Shown here: positions 47,449-56,094 of the stretch, piece by piece | Layout of the letters: the number at the start of each line of letters is the position of its first letter | How positions within the stretch are numbered: position 1 is the stretch's first letter | Assembly (NCBI GenBank): GCA_949372635.1 | Contig: CASIAB010000002.1 | Coordinates: 124,001 to 188,000 of the forward strand | Length of the DNA stretch: 64,000 nt | Origin: an uncultured Pseudomonadales bacterium | GTDB taxonomy: Bacteria > Pseudomonadota > Gammaproteobacteria > Pseudomonadales > Pseudohongiellaceae | Direction of reading: 5' to 3' | Program-made: the position numbers and the translations under genes | The notes under the pieces: generated by a model | What the model saw: the letters and a program-made list of their open reading frames with translations, nothing else | Database searches by the model: none | Told to the model about the DNA's origin: nothing

Positions 47449-48170
47449 TATGCCACCTGCTGCTGTAGGAACAGATCGCGAACAGCGGTGATATCTACTG
47501 AGCCATCGGCCCCCGCTTCGAACACATCGACTAACTCTCCAGCGCGCAGCAATCCGACCCGATGGGCAACCTGACAAGCACCGTAAAGATCATGAGTTAC
47601 CATAAGTATCGCAACTCCCTTACTGGACAAGCGTTCAATTATATTGTGAAAGTCCTCAACCGCCGCTGGATCCAATCCAGAAGTAGGCTCATCCAGCAAC
47701 AGCACCGGAGTCTCCCTCAACAAAGCCAATGCAATCGCGACTTTCTGGCGCATGCCTTTAGAATAGGAATTTAATGGCCGACCTCGACTTTCCTCCGGCA
47801 AGCTGACCGCATCAAGGGCAGCCCTAAGTGTACTTTGCTGCGGACGCGCCTGGCTTAATGACAGAAAGTAATTCAGATTCTCCCAGGCATTCAAATGCTC
47901 ATAGAGCGCCGCGTTTTCCGGCAAATAAGCAATTTTCTCTCGCACAGCAGCAGGCTCCAAAGCAGCGGTGTGACCAAAAACCTCCGCAGTGCCTCCATTG
48001 GGTTTTAGCAGCCCCATAAACGTCAAAAGGGTTGTCGATTTACCCGCACCATTGCCTCCGAGCAAGGCGAATACTTCGCCTTTTTTGACCTCGAAAGACA
48101 TGCTGGACAAAACGGTTTTATTACCGCGAATGACGTCGAGCTCATTTGCTCTTAGTGCACATTCAGTCAT
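47448..48170 (-). CDS. ABC transporter ATP-binding protein
   Basis: 240 residues: Walker A LLGGNGAGKST, Q-loop, signature SYSKGMRQKVAIA (an S-K-G-M-R-Q variant, as in CcmA/NosF-type exporters), Walker B LLLDEPTSGLD, H-loop MVTHDLYGA. It belongs with the two permeases downstream. The TonB receptor gene lies 33 bp upstream, so all are likely one transcript. Confidence 0.93.
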   Translation of the reverse strand: MTECALRANELDVIRGNKTVLSSMSFEVKKGEVFALLGGNGAGKSTTLLTFMGLLKPNGGTAEVFGHTAALEPAAVREKIAYLPENAALYEHLNAWENLNYFLSLSQARPQQSTLRAALDAVSLPEESRGRPLNSYSKGMRQKVAIALALLRETPVLLLDEPTSGLDPAAVEDFHNIIERLSSKGVAILMVTHDLYGACQVAHRVGLLRAGELVDVFEAGADGSVDITAVRDLFLQQQVA

Positions 48171-48203
48171 TACATTACTCTCCGCAATTCCTTATAAATG
48201 GTG

Positions 48204-50432
48204 TTAGAAGTCATAAGATGCCGTCAAACGCCAGCGAGTGGGTGCGCCCGGTTCTACCCAGACATCGGCAAAGGAATTGGTATAAAATTCTTCATCAAAG
48301 ACGTTGTCTACATCAACTCTCAAAGCAAGTCCGCTTTCGAGTTCTACTTGCCCGAACAGTCGAGCCGTTGTGTAGCTGGGCAGAGTGAAATCAAAACCAG
48401 TCCATCCAAGCCTCTCGTCGGTGTAGAGAACCCCGCCTCCAAACTGTACCGGTAAACCGGCCACCCGAAGATCTTTGCTAGCCTGAACGTTGACCTGATT
48501 GTCGGGGGAATTAATCAACGGATCCCCTTCTTCAATCAATGCCCCAAAATCTGCATCAGGATTACTGTTTGTAAACTCTGCATTGGTGTAAGCGTAAGAG
48601 AACCACAAATTGATTCCACTGTCAGTTTCAATATTGGCATCAAATTCTAAGCCTCGGCTGCGTGCCTCACCTGCAGAGCGAGAAAAGAAACCAGCAGCCG
48701 TCGCTTGAGGCCTGTCATCGTTGACTAGAATATTGCTTTGATCTACTTGGAACGCACCTAAAGTAATGGTGCCAGACATCCCATCAACAGAGTTTAGAAG
48801 ATCCCACTTAAAGCCAAATTCTGCGGATTCCGTAAGATTTGGGTCAAACTGATTACCCTGAAAATCAGACCCTGTTTGCTGGCGAAAGCCTTCGCCGTAA
48901 GATGCATATAAACTGAAACCGTCATTCACCAAATACACCGCGCCTACCTGAGGCGATACCCGCGAATCAGAACTGGTGGTGGTAGTAGCTGGAACCGCGC
49001 GCTGGTTGGTTAAGTCTTGTTCGAAATCATCCCAACGCAGACCCAGACGAACTTGCAGTCGATCAGTGACATCTATTTGGTCTTGAATGTAAATGCCCGA
49101 CCCACTTAGCTCTTCCACACGATCTGTATTGGGCCCCGGCACCGGCTGAGGATGCTGCCCGTAAACCGGATTAAACACGTCTAGCAGCAAATAGGCTGCT
49201 GGGTCGAGGGTACTGATATCAGCGACACCACCGATAGAGCCAGGGCGAAAGCGTTGGATAAACAGCCGGTTATCAAAGCGGTCGTGATCAGCGCCAATGA
49301 GTAATCTGTGACGCAGTGCACCCGTCTCAAATTCTCCCGCAATTTCAGCGCGAAGCACCAAGTAGTCCGACTCGAAATCTCGATAACGGAAAAATCGAGA
49401 CAAGGTTTGGCCATCCCGAAAATAGGTTTGACGACTGCCAAAGTTTGTCTCTGACGCATTACCTGTAAAAGTTGTGTCTCTATAGCCAAAGCCCGTAAGC
49501 AAGCTCCAGTTTTCTGAGAAATTATGCTGCAGTTCTATTTGATGACCAAGGACATCGGTTTCGATTGGACCATCACCTGGTTCGCCGACAAAAGTCTCTC
49601 GAGGAGTAAAACCGAAATCTTCAGAGAACGCGACGCCACGGTCAAAAGGGATTTCTTGTTGAGTAACTTCCAGCTCATAGGTCAAACTCGTATCTGCAGA
49701 CACGTCCCAAGTCACCGAAGGATAGAATCCAAAGCGTTCTGTTTCTACAGTTTCTCTAAAACTCTCGGCTTCTTCAATAAACCCCACTAAACGAATACCT
49801 ACTTGGTCATTGTCTCCAGCGGTTGTTTGAAAATCACCTTCCAATCTCAGCTGATCCCACCGCCCTAGCGTCGCGCGCACATCACCGCCGGTTTCAAACT
49901 CAGGTCGTTTGGTGGTTAGATTGATCGTGCCGCCCGGTTCACCGCGACCAAACAGAGCACCACGTGGGCCTTTGAGCACTTCGACCGATTCAATTCCTAC
50001 GATATCGCGCGGTCCGCCAAAGCCGCGGCCTGCGTTGAATCCATTGACTAAAAAGCCACTAGGTAAATTAATATCGCCTGAAAAACCTCGAATTGAGAAA
50101 CTATTCCAAAGTCCACCGAAATTATTTTGGCGAGCTACCGACGCCGACAAATCTAACGCATCATTTAAATTCAGCGCGCCTACTTCGCGCAGTAGCTCGC
50201 CATCAATAAGCTGCACCGCGGTTGGGTTTTCAAGATCGCTGAAATTACCCTGATAGGCGCGACGTTTACTTAAAACGAAAATGGACTCTATGTCGTCATC
50301 AGCAGATTCTTGTCCATGGGCTACCGGAAAACCCAAAGACTGCACAGCAATAACAGCAGCGATGGCTTGGATTTTAAACGGAGGTAAAAAGGGTGTAACA
50401 AAATCAGAATTATTTTTCGGGCTAAGTTTCAT
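48204..50432 (-). CDS. TonB-dependent siderophore-type receptor
   Basis: 742 residues. Signal region (IQAIAAVIAVQSLGFPVAHG), plug domain (LSKRRAYQGNFSDLENPT, NLNDALDLSASVARQNNFG, IRGFSGDINLPSGFLVNG, VEVLKGPRGALFGRGEPGG), then a 22-strand barrel ending YDF, the usual terminal Phe. No TonB-box assigned with confidence (IESIFVLSK near residue 48 is a candidate). Features such as GEPGGTINLTTK are typical of the ferrisiderophore receptor branch. First gene of the cargo operon apart from the small His/Cys protein gene. Confidence 0.93.
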   Translation of the reverse strand: MKLSPKNNSDFVTPFLPPFKIQAIAAVIAVQSLGFPVAHGQESADDDIESIFVLSKRRAYQGNFSDLENPTAVQLIDGELLREVGALNLNDALDLSASVARQNNFGGLWNSFSIRGFSGDINLPSGFLVNGFNAGRGFGGPRDIVGIESVEVLKGPRGALFGRGEPGGTINLTTKRPEFETGGDVRATLGRWDQLRLEGDFQTTAGDNDQVGIRLVGFIEEAESFRETVETERFGFYPSVTWDVSADTSLTYELEVTQQEIPFDRGVAFSEDFGFTPRETFVGEPGDGPIETDVLGHQIELQHNFSENWSLLTGFGYRDTTFTGNASETNFGSRQTYFRDGQTLSRFFRYRDFESDYLVLRAEIAGEFETGALRHRLLIGADHDRFDNRLFIQRFRPGSIGGVADISTLDPAAYLLLDVFNPVYGQHPQPVPGPNTDRVEELSGSGIYIQDQIDVTDRLQVRLGLRWDDFEQDLTNQRAVPATTTTSSDSRVSPQVGAVYLVNDGFSLYASYGEGFRQQTGSDFQGNQFDPNLTESAEFGFKWDLLNSVDGMSGTITLGAFQVDQSNILVNDDRPQATAAGFFSRSAGEARSRGLEFDANIETDSGINLWFSYAYTNAEFTNSNPDADFGALIEEGDPLINSPDNQVNVQASKDLRVAGLPVQFGGGVLYTDERLGWTGFDFTLPSYTTARLFGQVELESGLALRVDVDNVFDEEFYTNSFADVWVEPGAPTRWRLTASYDF

Positions 50433-50559
50433 AGTTCTCTCGCTAAATGCTTAAAATTAGAATCTCGGCATGTCTAAATTGCCGTTAACTACAAACCAGA
50501 ATAATTCAAGTTTGCGTGAACGCAGTAAAACCAAGACAGTGCTGAGTTAAAGTTGTGTT

Positions 50560-50874
50560 TTAAGATTTAGCGGGAGGCGGACCACGGGAGCGCGTGGTAA
50601 GAACGAGGGTAAAGGTTTCAGAACTAGGCTCAACGAAACTGATTGAGGCTTGATTAACTCCACTAGGCACACTATAGGTGACTGGCAAAGCATCAAATTC
50701 AGTGCCCTGCTTTACGCAAATAGAACAATCTACATGCTGAGTAAGATCAACATCGTGATGGTGTTGAAGCGCAAGAGTTTGAGAGCTCAGCAATATAAGC
50801 GCAAAGAAAAATATCGCGCTAAAGCGAAACCTTCCTTTACTCAAAGCGTGTCGAATGTAACTAGGAGCTACCAT
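50560..50874 (-). CDS. Small membrane-anchored or exported His/Cys protein
   Basis: About 104 residues from ATG 50874; ATG 50907 would add 11. A hydrophobic segment (FSAIFFFALILLSSQTLAL) is followed by QHHHDVDLTQHVDCSICVKQ, a His cluster and C-x-x-C that look metal-binding. The arrangement resembles small DUF2946-like proteins often near copper or TonB systems. It lies 127 bp upstream of the TonB receptor gene, same strand. No function proven; the metal link is inferred from composition and context. Confidence 0.6.
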   Translation of the reverse strand: MVAPSYIRHALSKGRFRFSAIFFFALILLSSQTLALQHHHDVDLTQHVDCSICVKQGTEFDALPVTYSVPSGVNQASISFVEPSSETFTLVLTTRSRGPPPAKS

Positions 50875-50907
50875 TGTGCCTACGTTAAAACCTGAGGCAA
50901 GATGCAC

Positions 50908-51243
50908 TCACGGGAATACCAGCTGGAGATAATCTCTAGAAAAATTCTGGTTGTCAAGGATACTCAATAAGAGTATAGGAAATATAAACGCTATATCCCA
51001 TCCCAAACCGTCTTTCTAGATAGGCAGACCGAGCCCTGTCCTGCCGCCCTCCCTAGTAGCAAGTCTATTCCCTCTTCCTATCTTTATGCCTGGTCAAACA
51101 GCCCAAGCTGAGGGGGGCCCTGCCAGGTGGAAGTGTGGCTTGCTCAGCGCTTAAGGGAACCTTTCTAAGCAAGTGGGGGTACCCCCGGGGGTGGGGTCTG
51201 GATACGGTCATTTTGAGGTTTTAGGGGTGGGGTCTGAGTCTGC
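50908..51243. other. Intergenic region before repeat R1
   Basis: About 335 bases without a recognisable gene. It includes the GC-rich stretch GTGGGGGTACCCCCGGGGG (around 51172-51191), which resembles the CCCCGGGGGTGGGGTGCTGG part of module A in R4, but the rest of module A is missing. Confidence 0.4.
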
Positions 51244-51263
51244 TTGACTCGTGGGGTTATAAT
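51244..51263 (+). promoter_or_regulatory. Conserved leader block of module B (R1 copy)
   Basis: TTGACT, eight bases, TATAAT, then exactly 32 bases to the ATG at 51296, with GAGG as ribosome-binding site. The same spacing occurs in R2 and R4. The eight-base gap is too short for a standard sigma-70 promoter, so TATAAT may be a -10 with another upstream element, or the TTGAC may be an operator. Confidence 0.55.
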
Positions 51264-51295
51264 ACAGGTCGTTCCGCCATACAGAGGCTCTGAAT

Positions 51296-51535
51296 ATGCA
51301 GATCAAGCGGTTACTGGACGATCGAGAGGTGTTTGTTGGTGATAAAGTGTTTGATGCTCAGGGGCGCTCCCATGCGTTTGTAGAGCATTCTAGTGGTGAG
51401 CTAGTAGTTACAACGGAATATAGGCGTTCTATCCGGTTTAAGCCTGAACAGCTGGGGTGCTATGTTATTCACGTGAACAGGTCTGATAGAGGGCTGGCTA
51501 AGGAGCGGCTTCGTGATTATTGGGAAAATCAGTAA
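51296..51535 (+). CDS. 79-residue protein of the dispersed repeat family, unknown function
   Basis: Starts MQIKRLLDDREVFVGDKVF and continues through DAQGRSHAFVEHSSGELVV and RRSIRFKPEQLGCYVIHV. Mostly beta-strand in appearance, possibly an SH3-like or small barrel domain; no family recognised. The start is supported by GAGGCTC eight bases upstream and by conservation of the same start in two truncated copies (25 codons at 56451; nine codons at 53662). It is inside the tRNA-Leu island next to attR. Confidence 0.6.
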   Translation: MQIKRLLDDREVFVGDKVFDAQGRSHAFVEHSSGELVVTTEYRRSIRFKPEQLGCYVIHVNRSDRGLAKERLRDYWENQ

Positions 51536-51680
51536 TAGTGCAAGGTGACAAGCCAGTTGGGGGTTCTTTTGCAATGAACAATACTAATTAGTCGTACCCG
51601 TTCAAAACCACGGCCACTTTCTGATAGGATTTCACGCGAAAAAGTAGAAAGCTGGGTTAACAGGGATAGAATCACTCTTT

Positions 51681-51700
51681 AGGAGGGTAGTTAGGGGGGT
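51681..51700 (+). repeat. Putative integrase arm-type site, right copy
   Basis: AGGAGGGTAGTTAGGGGGGT, 19 of 20 bases identical to 42989-43008, 41 bases before attR. Confidence 0.55.
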
Positions 51701-51741
51701 AGTCTAATATTTAATCTTTAACCGCTTGTATTAAATAGCTA

Positions 51742-51764
51742 TTCAAGTCCTCTTCTGGGCACCA
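51742..51764 (+). repeat. attR: duplicate of tRNA-Leu 3' end
   Basis: Exact 23-base copy of 42853-42875. The rest of the tRNA is absent here, so this is the insertion-generated duplicate. AT-rich sequence follows up to the second integrase. Confidence 0.95.
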
Positions 51765-51890
51765 ATTAAAAAAACTATTATTGATTAATAACAATTACTT
51801 ACAACAATATAAGCTCTCTTTTATTGTTGATTTTAGATAGTTTATTAAATAGAATAGTCTTTCTCGTAAGCGATTGCGGGGAAGTTCAAC

Positions 51891-53381
51891 GTGAAGTTAA
51901 AAGGTCTTGTTGAAGCGAACGGCTACTTATCCTACCAACGATCAGTCCCTACCGATCTTAGAGATCACCCCGCCTTTAAAGGCAGAAAGCTCTATAAAAA
52001 GAAGCTAGGCGCTAAGCTCCAAACCGAAGAAGAAATACACAAAGCCTGGCTAGAGCACCACAGAGCCTTTGAATCTCTAATCTCAAATTTAAGAAAAGTT
52101 AATCTACCTTTAATCAAAGCACGAGAACTCGCAATAGAAGCTAGGAACCTTTTAAAAGCTCACGGCTTTAATAAAGGCGATCGCTCTCCAAACCCATTCT
52201 TCACTAACGAAAACAATAGAAACATTGAAAACCTAACTGATCATAAACTTGATCAAACTGGCCTGTTAGATGAAGCAAGAGAGTTCTATAACAAAAGAGA
52301 TTCAGGCGAAATAGACGTAAATGAAGATGTTCCTTCACATATCCAAGTAGCAGACAAAGCTTGGAATTTACTAAACACACCAAAGGACGAATTTAAAAAC
52401 CAAACTATTCTATTGTCTGACTGTTGGGACATGTATGCAGAGAAGAAAGAACTAGATGTTCAAGATAGACAACTTAGGAAAACTTTTCATAGGTGGAATT
52501 TTTTCTTCAACTTTGTAGGTGACTGCGTTCTTACTAATGAAGAGATTCACGACAGATTAGATCGTTATGTAACTTATAAAGAACAATGCAGGAAAGACGC
52601 AGTAAAAGCAGGTAAAAAAGTCACTCCTTCTTCTTCAACCATTCATAAAGAAATTAACATAGCATGTGCCATTATTAACCAAGCGGCAAGATTACATAGG
52701 CTGCCAATAAAAATTATTAAGCCAGATATTCAAGACACAACGCCAAAAGAGAGAAACATTAAGCCCTCAAGAAATAATGGCTATCGTAGAATTAGCTCAA
52801 AATACCCACTCAGCTTACTACAAGAGTTGGAAAGAATTAGCGATCTTGATAATGGCTCAACCAGTTGTATTGCAAGCGAACTACAAAGAATGGAGAAAAA
52901 TTCAACCTTTCCTGATGCTGACATTCCAGTCATTAAAGTTATGGGAAAAGTTAAAACTAAAAACAGGCAAAGAACTATCCCCTTAGTCTATAAAGTAGAC
53001 AGAATCAGAGAGCTAATTAATACAATAGCTCCAGAGTCAAAATACATTTTAGGTGCAGTGGCTGATAAAACTGAAAGTAATATCTCTAAGCAACTTAAAA
53101 ATATTCTTGAGAAGGTTAATCCGAAAGCTACTGCGTATTCGTTTCGTCATGCCTTCAAAAACAATGCACAAACCAATGACATTGATAACCAAGACATTGC
53201 GTATCTCGGTGGTTGGTCAGGTTATTCTCTGCGTGTGAATGATACAATGATGATTTATGGAAAGAAGGGATTGGAAACTCCTGAAACGGCCTTAAAACTA
53301 CAAAGGACAATGAGGCGAATAAATAAACATTTGCTCCAATCAGAATCCACTGAAAGCAACGTTATTAGGCTGCCTGCTTAG
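51891..53381 (+). pseudogene. Tyrosine site-specific integrase (DUF6538-type N terminus), probably inactive
   Basis: 496 codons from a GTG with GGGGAAG seven bases upstream. The N-terminus (NGYLSYQRSVPTDLR) is the DUF6538-type arm domain; the C-terminus has SFRHAFKNNAQTNDIDNQ, YLGGWSGYS and a MIYGKKG tyrosine. Between about 52757 and 52856 the frame looks wrong: the +1 frame there reads LSPQEIMAIVELAQNTHS, then YKSWKELAILIMAQ, matching the integrase fold, while the used frame gives an unrelated stretch. The original frame resumes at TSCIASELQRMEK, where the usual catalytic Arg (T-G-x-R-x-S-E-L) is Ile. Two compensating indels are inferred. Confidence 0.75.
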
Positions 53382-53495
53382 CTAGGGGTACGCAGTAAGC
53401 CACCCCACCCTCTCCCTTTATATACTAGTGGCTCTACAGTTTTAGAGGTTTTGGGGTGTTAAGTAGTTGGAATCAACCGGTAATCTGACTTTCGG

Positions 53496-53691
53496 AATAG
53501 TATGTATAGGGGTGCAATGGAACCATCCTGACTTATCGGGGTGTGCCGCCTAGGGTGGGGTGCTGGCTGGGCCGCTACTAGGAAACATCGGGTGGGATTG
53601 GAGGAGCGCTTGACATGCAGGATTAAAATAACTAACTCAAAGCCATTGAGATGGCCTTAATGTGCAAATCAAGCGCTTACTAACCGAATAA
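53496..53691 (+). repeat. Dispersed repeat R2: module A plus truncated module B
   Basis: Module A runs from AATAGTATGTATA through GCAATGGAACCAT and TGGGGTGCTGGCTGGGCCG to about 53590. Module B follows: TTGACA (53610-53615), eight bases, TAAAAT (53624-53629), 32 bases, then GTG 53662 opening QIKRLLTE and a TAA at 53689-53691. So the ORF is cut after nine codons. Confidence 0.7.
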
Positions 53692-54120
53692 TTAATCTAA
53701 GGTATATTGGACCATTACCATTGTTCTCTCTAATGGGTTTATTCTAATCCTGCCTACAGTTTTAGTTCCGTCAGAATGACTTACTATTTCGTCCATAATG
53801 ACCAAAATACCATCTCTATGCCAAACTCCGGCAGCATACGCAGAGGTCATGGTGTTTGCGTCAACATACCCGCGAGCATTCGCAGTATAAATGCCGCCAT
53901 TTCCATTATTGTCATAGCTTAAATGGTAGCTTACATATGTTCGGCCTTCTTCGCCCGCATCTCGTTCAACTGTAATAACTGATTCTGTAGAGATCAGATC
54001 AATAGACGTAATTGTCCACTCTGTTTGCGCTTCTCTCGCTTCCAATGTCAACGAATGATGGTCTGCAAAAGATAAATTCGAAGCTGCCAAAGTCAAAATT
54101 AAAAAAATAGTATTTCTCAT
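53692..54120 (-). CDS. Small exported protein of unknown function
   Basis: 142 residues from ATG 54120, supported by AGGAAG seven bases upstream; the longer open frame to 54225 runs into repeat R3. Signal peptide TIFLILTLAASNLSFA. The mature part (DHHSLTLEAREAQTEWTIT, TYVSYHLSYDNNGNGGIYT, GRIRINPLERTMVMVQYTL) looks like a single beta-sandwich domain of about 120 residues. No family recognised. It is flanked on both sides by copies of the dispersed repeat. Confidence 0.6.
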   Translation of the reverse strand: MRNTIFLILTLAASNLSFADHHSLTLEAREAQTEWTITSIDLISTESVITVERDAGEEGRTYVSYHLSYDNNGNGGIYTANARGYVDANTMTSAYAAGVWHRDGILVIMDEIVSHSDGTKTVGRIRINPLERTMVMVQYTLD

Positions 54121-54170
54121 TATATTTCTTCCTAGTATATTTTTTGAGTACTTATTAACAATTAGATAGA

Positions 54171-54330
54171 TAAGAAATCTAACCGCTCGTCCACAATAGT
54201 ATGTATACGGACGCAATGGAACCATTCTGACCTATCGGGTGTGCCCCTGGGATGGGGTGCTGGCTAGGCGGTTACTGGGAAATTGGGGTGCAGCTGAAGA
54301 GCCAGAGGTTAGGCATTGGACTGTAACGGT
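54171..54330 (+). repeat. Dispersed repeat R3: module A plus tail
   Basis: Shares AATAGTATGTATAC (54195), GCAATGGAACCATTCTGAC and TGGGGTGCTGGCTAGGCGG with R2 and R4, and upstream AGAAAT-CTAACCG-TCGT-CA with R4. Its tail, TTAGGCATTGGACT, is shared with R5. In one frame the tail encodes PEVRHWTV. Confidence 0.7.
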
Positions 54331-54553
54331 TGTGGGGCTGATTAGTGAGACTATGGTTGGCCAAAAACTGGCAAGCGAGGTTGATGTGCTAGTATTGTCC
54401 GCGCACCCTGCACTTATGGCTGGCAGTGTCGTATCAGGTGTTATTCACAAAGCGGTGGGTAAAGAGCTTGAGAAGGCAGACAAAGTATTCGCCCCAATAA
54501 AGCAAGGCGAATCCTTTGAAATGCCTGATAATGGAGCAGAGTTTTTTGAATGA
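54239..54553 (+). CDS. Possible 104-codon ORF continuing from repeat R3
   Basis: Opens at a GTG inside the repeat. The last 80 residues look like real protein: GLISETMVGQKLASEVDV, LVLSAHPALMAGSVVSGVI, HKAVGKELEKADKVFAPIK, GESFEMPDNGAEFFE. The first 20 residues are the repeat read through a probable frameshift (see R5, whose intact version reads YRDAPPGWIVGG). I therefore think this is a gene fragment or remnant; no family recognised. Confidence 0.35.
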   Translation: MCPWDGVLARRLLGNWGAAEEPEVRHWTVTVVGLISETMVGQKLASEVDVLVLSAHPALMAGSVVSGVIHKAVGKELEKADKVFAPIKQGESFEMPDNGAEFFE

Positions 54554-54628
54554 ATAAATGGGGAATTAAAAAGGGGATTAAATGGAGTCTGAATAAATAT
54601 AAAGGACTGTATACTTAGCCTGACTCCT

Positions 54629-55891
54629 TTAATTGAGTTCTAAGGAATTTACCAAGTCAAACTCGAGGTTTACAGAATCACGCAATTCAAACACAACTTC
54701 GAACACTTGATTACCCACTTGTATAATATCCGTATAGAGGTTTGTGCTTAGTTCAAACATGCCACTGCAATCTGGCAACTCGTTGTTCTCATTACGCACA
54801 TAATCCGCATTGAACAGCCGACTATTTGTAATCTGAATTACCCCCAACTCATATGAAATAATTTTCATTGCGATGTCGAGTTGTTCAATGCCACCAATCG
54901 CAGTAGGTATTCCATTTTCTACCGTGCGAACACAGGTATAGATCGAATTGTCAGCGGAGCTAAAGTTGCCGATGTTGTTGTAACTTAACCCCAGCATTGC
55001 GGAAGGCGTAACACCATTGTAGTCTGCTGGCCAATCGGATTTTGTGTGCACGAACAGCCAGTCCACTACTTGCTGCGCAAATGAACCTGAAAATAAAGGG
55101 ACGTGCCTGCCCGCTTCAATGGTCCACAATTCAGCAGAGCCTCCAGATTTGCAGCCATCGTCGTAAATTTCACTGGTGGTCTCATTGCCCGCCAAGTTGG
55201 CCACCAAATCTAGTGTTTGACCCTCTTCAGCGACTAAGCTGCAGCCGTTATAGCCGGCCCAGGTCGTTACAGTCTCTACCGCTCCAGGATAAGCACTACC
55301 AACGTGGGATCCGCCGAAGAAGCGATTGGTTAGATCCAGCGTTCCATGAATCTGTAAGGTGTGCACTTGCCCGGCTGGAGCAGGGCGAACTTCATCGTGA
55401 CTCGCACCAGCAAGGCTTACCACTGCCGCAATGATGGAAGGGTGGTTGTAGGCAACTTGGTACGACATGAATCCGCCATTGGAGTGACCGACTAAATAGA
55501 CACGGTTTGCATCGACGTTGTATTCCAGTTTTATCGCATCAATCAGCTCCTTGATATACCCCACATCATCCACATTGCTACCAAAAAAATCGCAACAAGC
55601 CGGAGTCGCGTTCCAGAACGTTTCACCTCGTGGGTTTACGCTTCCTGTTGGGGCAATAAGTAGAAATCCATTGTCATTCGCTATATCGCTAAAGCCCATG
55701 TAGGAATCCTGTCTCGAACCATTGCTTCGAAATCCATGGAGTAAAACAATCAACGGAGTAGGATTTTTTTCATTGTAATTCTGAGGTACAGTTAACTGGA
55801 CACGACCGCGACCTTGATCGATAGTCTGCCCGACAACAGAAGAGAACAAAAACGGCGCGAGCGCGAAGATGAATAGTTTTATGTATGACAT
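54629..55891 (-). CDS. Secreted PHB-depolymerase/LpqC-family esterase
   Basis: About 420 residues from ATG 55891 (ATGs at 55897 and 55933 are alternatives). Signal peptide YIKLFIFALAPFLFSSVVGQ. Esterase core: LIVLLHGFRSNGSRQDSYM, ETFWNATPACCDFFGSNVDD, nucleophile elbow VGHSNGGFMSYQVAY, acid near HGTLDLTNRF and catalytic His in EAGRHVPLF. After about residue 290 a separate ~130-residue domain (DYNGVTPSAMLGLSYNNIG, DNSIYTCVRTVENG) has no recognised family. Substrate could be polyhydroxyalkanoate, feruloyl or acetyl esters. Confidence 0.85.
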   Translation of the reverse strand: MSYIKLFIFALAPFLFSSVVGQTIDQGRGRVQLTVPQNYNEKNPTPLIVLLHGFRSNGSRQDSYMGFSDIANDNGFLLIAPTGSVNPRGETFWNATPACCDFFGSNVDDVGYIKELIDAIKLEYNVDANRVYLVGHSNGGFMSYQVAYNHPSIIAAVVSLAGASHDEVRPAPAGQVHTLQIHGTLDLTNRFFGGSHVGSAYPGAVETVTTWAGYNGCSLVAEEGQTLDLVANLAGNETTSEIYDDGCKSGGSAELWTIEAGRHVPLFSGSFAQQVVDWLFVHTKSDWPADYNGVTPSAMLGLSYNNIGNFSSADNSIYTCVRTVENGIPTAIGGIEQLDIAMKIISYELGVIQITNSRLFNADYVRNENNELPDCSGMFELSTNLYTDIIQVGNQVFEVVFELRDSVNLEFDLVNSLELN

Positions 55892-56094
55892 CACCATGCT
55901 GAGACAGTATACCAACATTAGGGAAAAGACCACGTTTAACCAGAATCGGCCGCTGGCCTGCCGGGTTTACATGGGTGGTATTTGGTATCAACTATGAATT
56001 ACCGATATTTTCGCCTGCGTGCTTTTGTGTCTTGGGAAATGTAGCTTGTGCATTCGCAATCCTGATAGTCAGACTCAAGATACTTGAAAGCTAA

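Larger units (their letters stand above)
42876..51764. mobile_element. 8.9-kb genomic island in tRNA-Leu(CAG)
   Basis: Bounded by 23-bp direct repeats of the tRNA 3' end. Contains, from left: truncated P4-type integrase, a convergent terminator-like repeat, a seven-gene-scale cargo on the minus strand (deacylase-like hydrolase, two ABC permeases, ABC ATPase, TonB receptor, small His/Cys protein), then repeat element R1 with a 79-codon ORF, and attR. The integrase is incomplete, so the element is probably not self-mobile. Confidence 0.88.

Noticed and set aside
51244..51263. Ordinary sigma-70 promoter in module B
   Set aside because: The spacing between TTGACT and TATAAT is only eight bases; reported as a conserved leader block instead.
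51765..51890. Third att copy bounding a second island to the right
   Set aside because: No other copy of the 23-bp sequence was found downstream to the end of the window.
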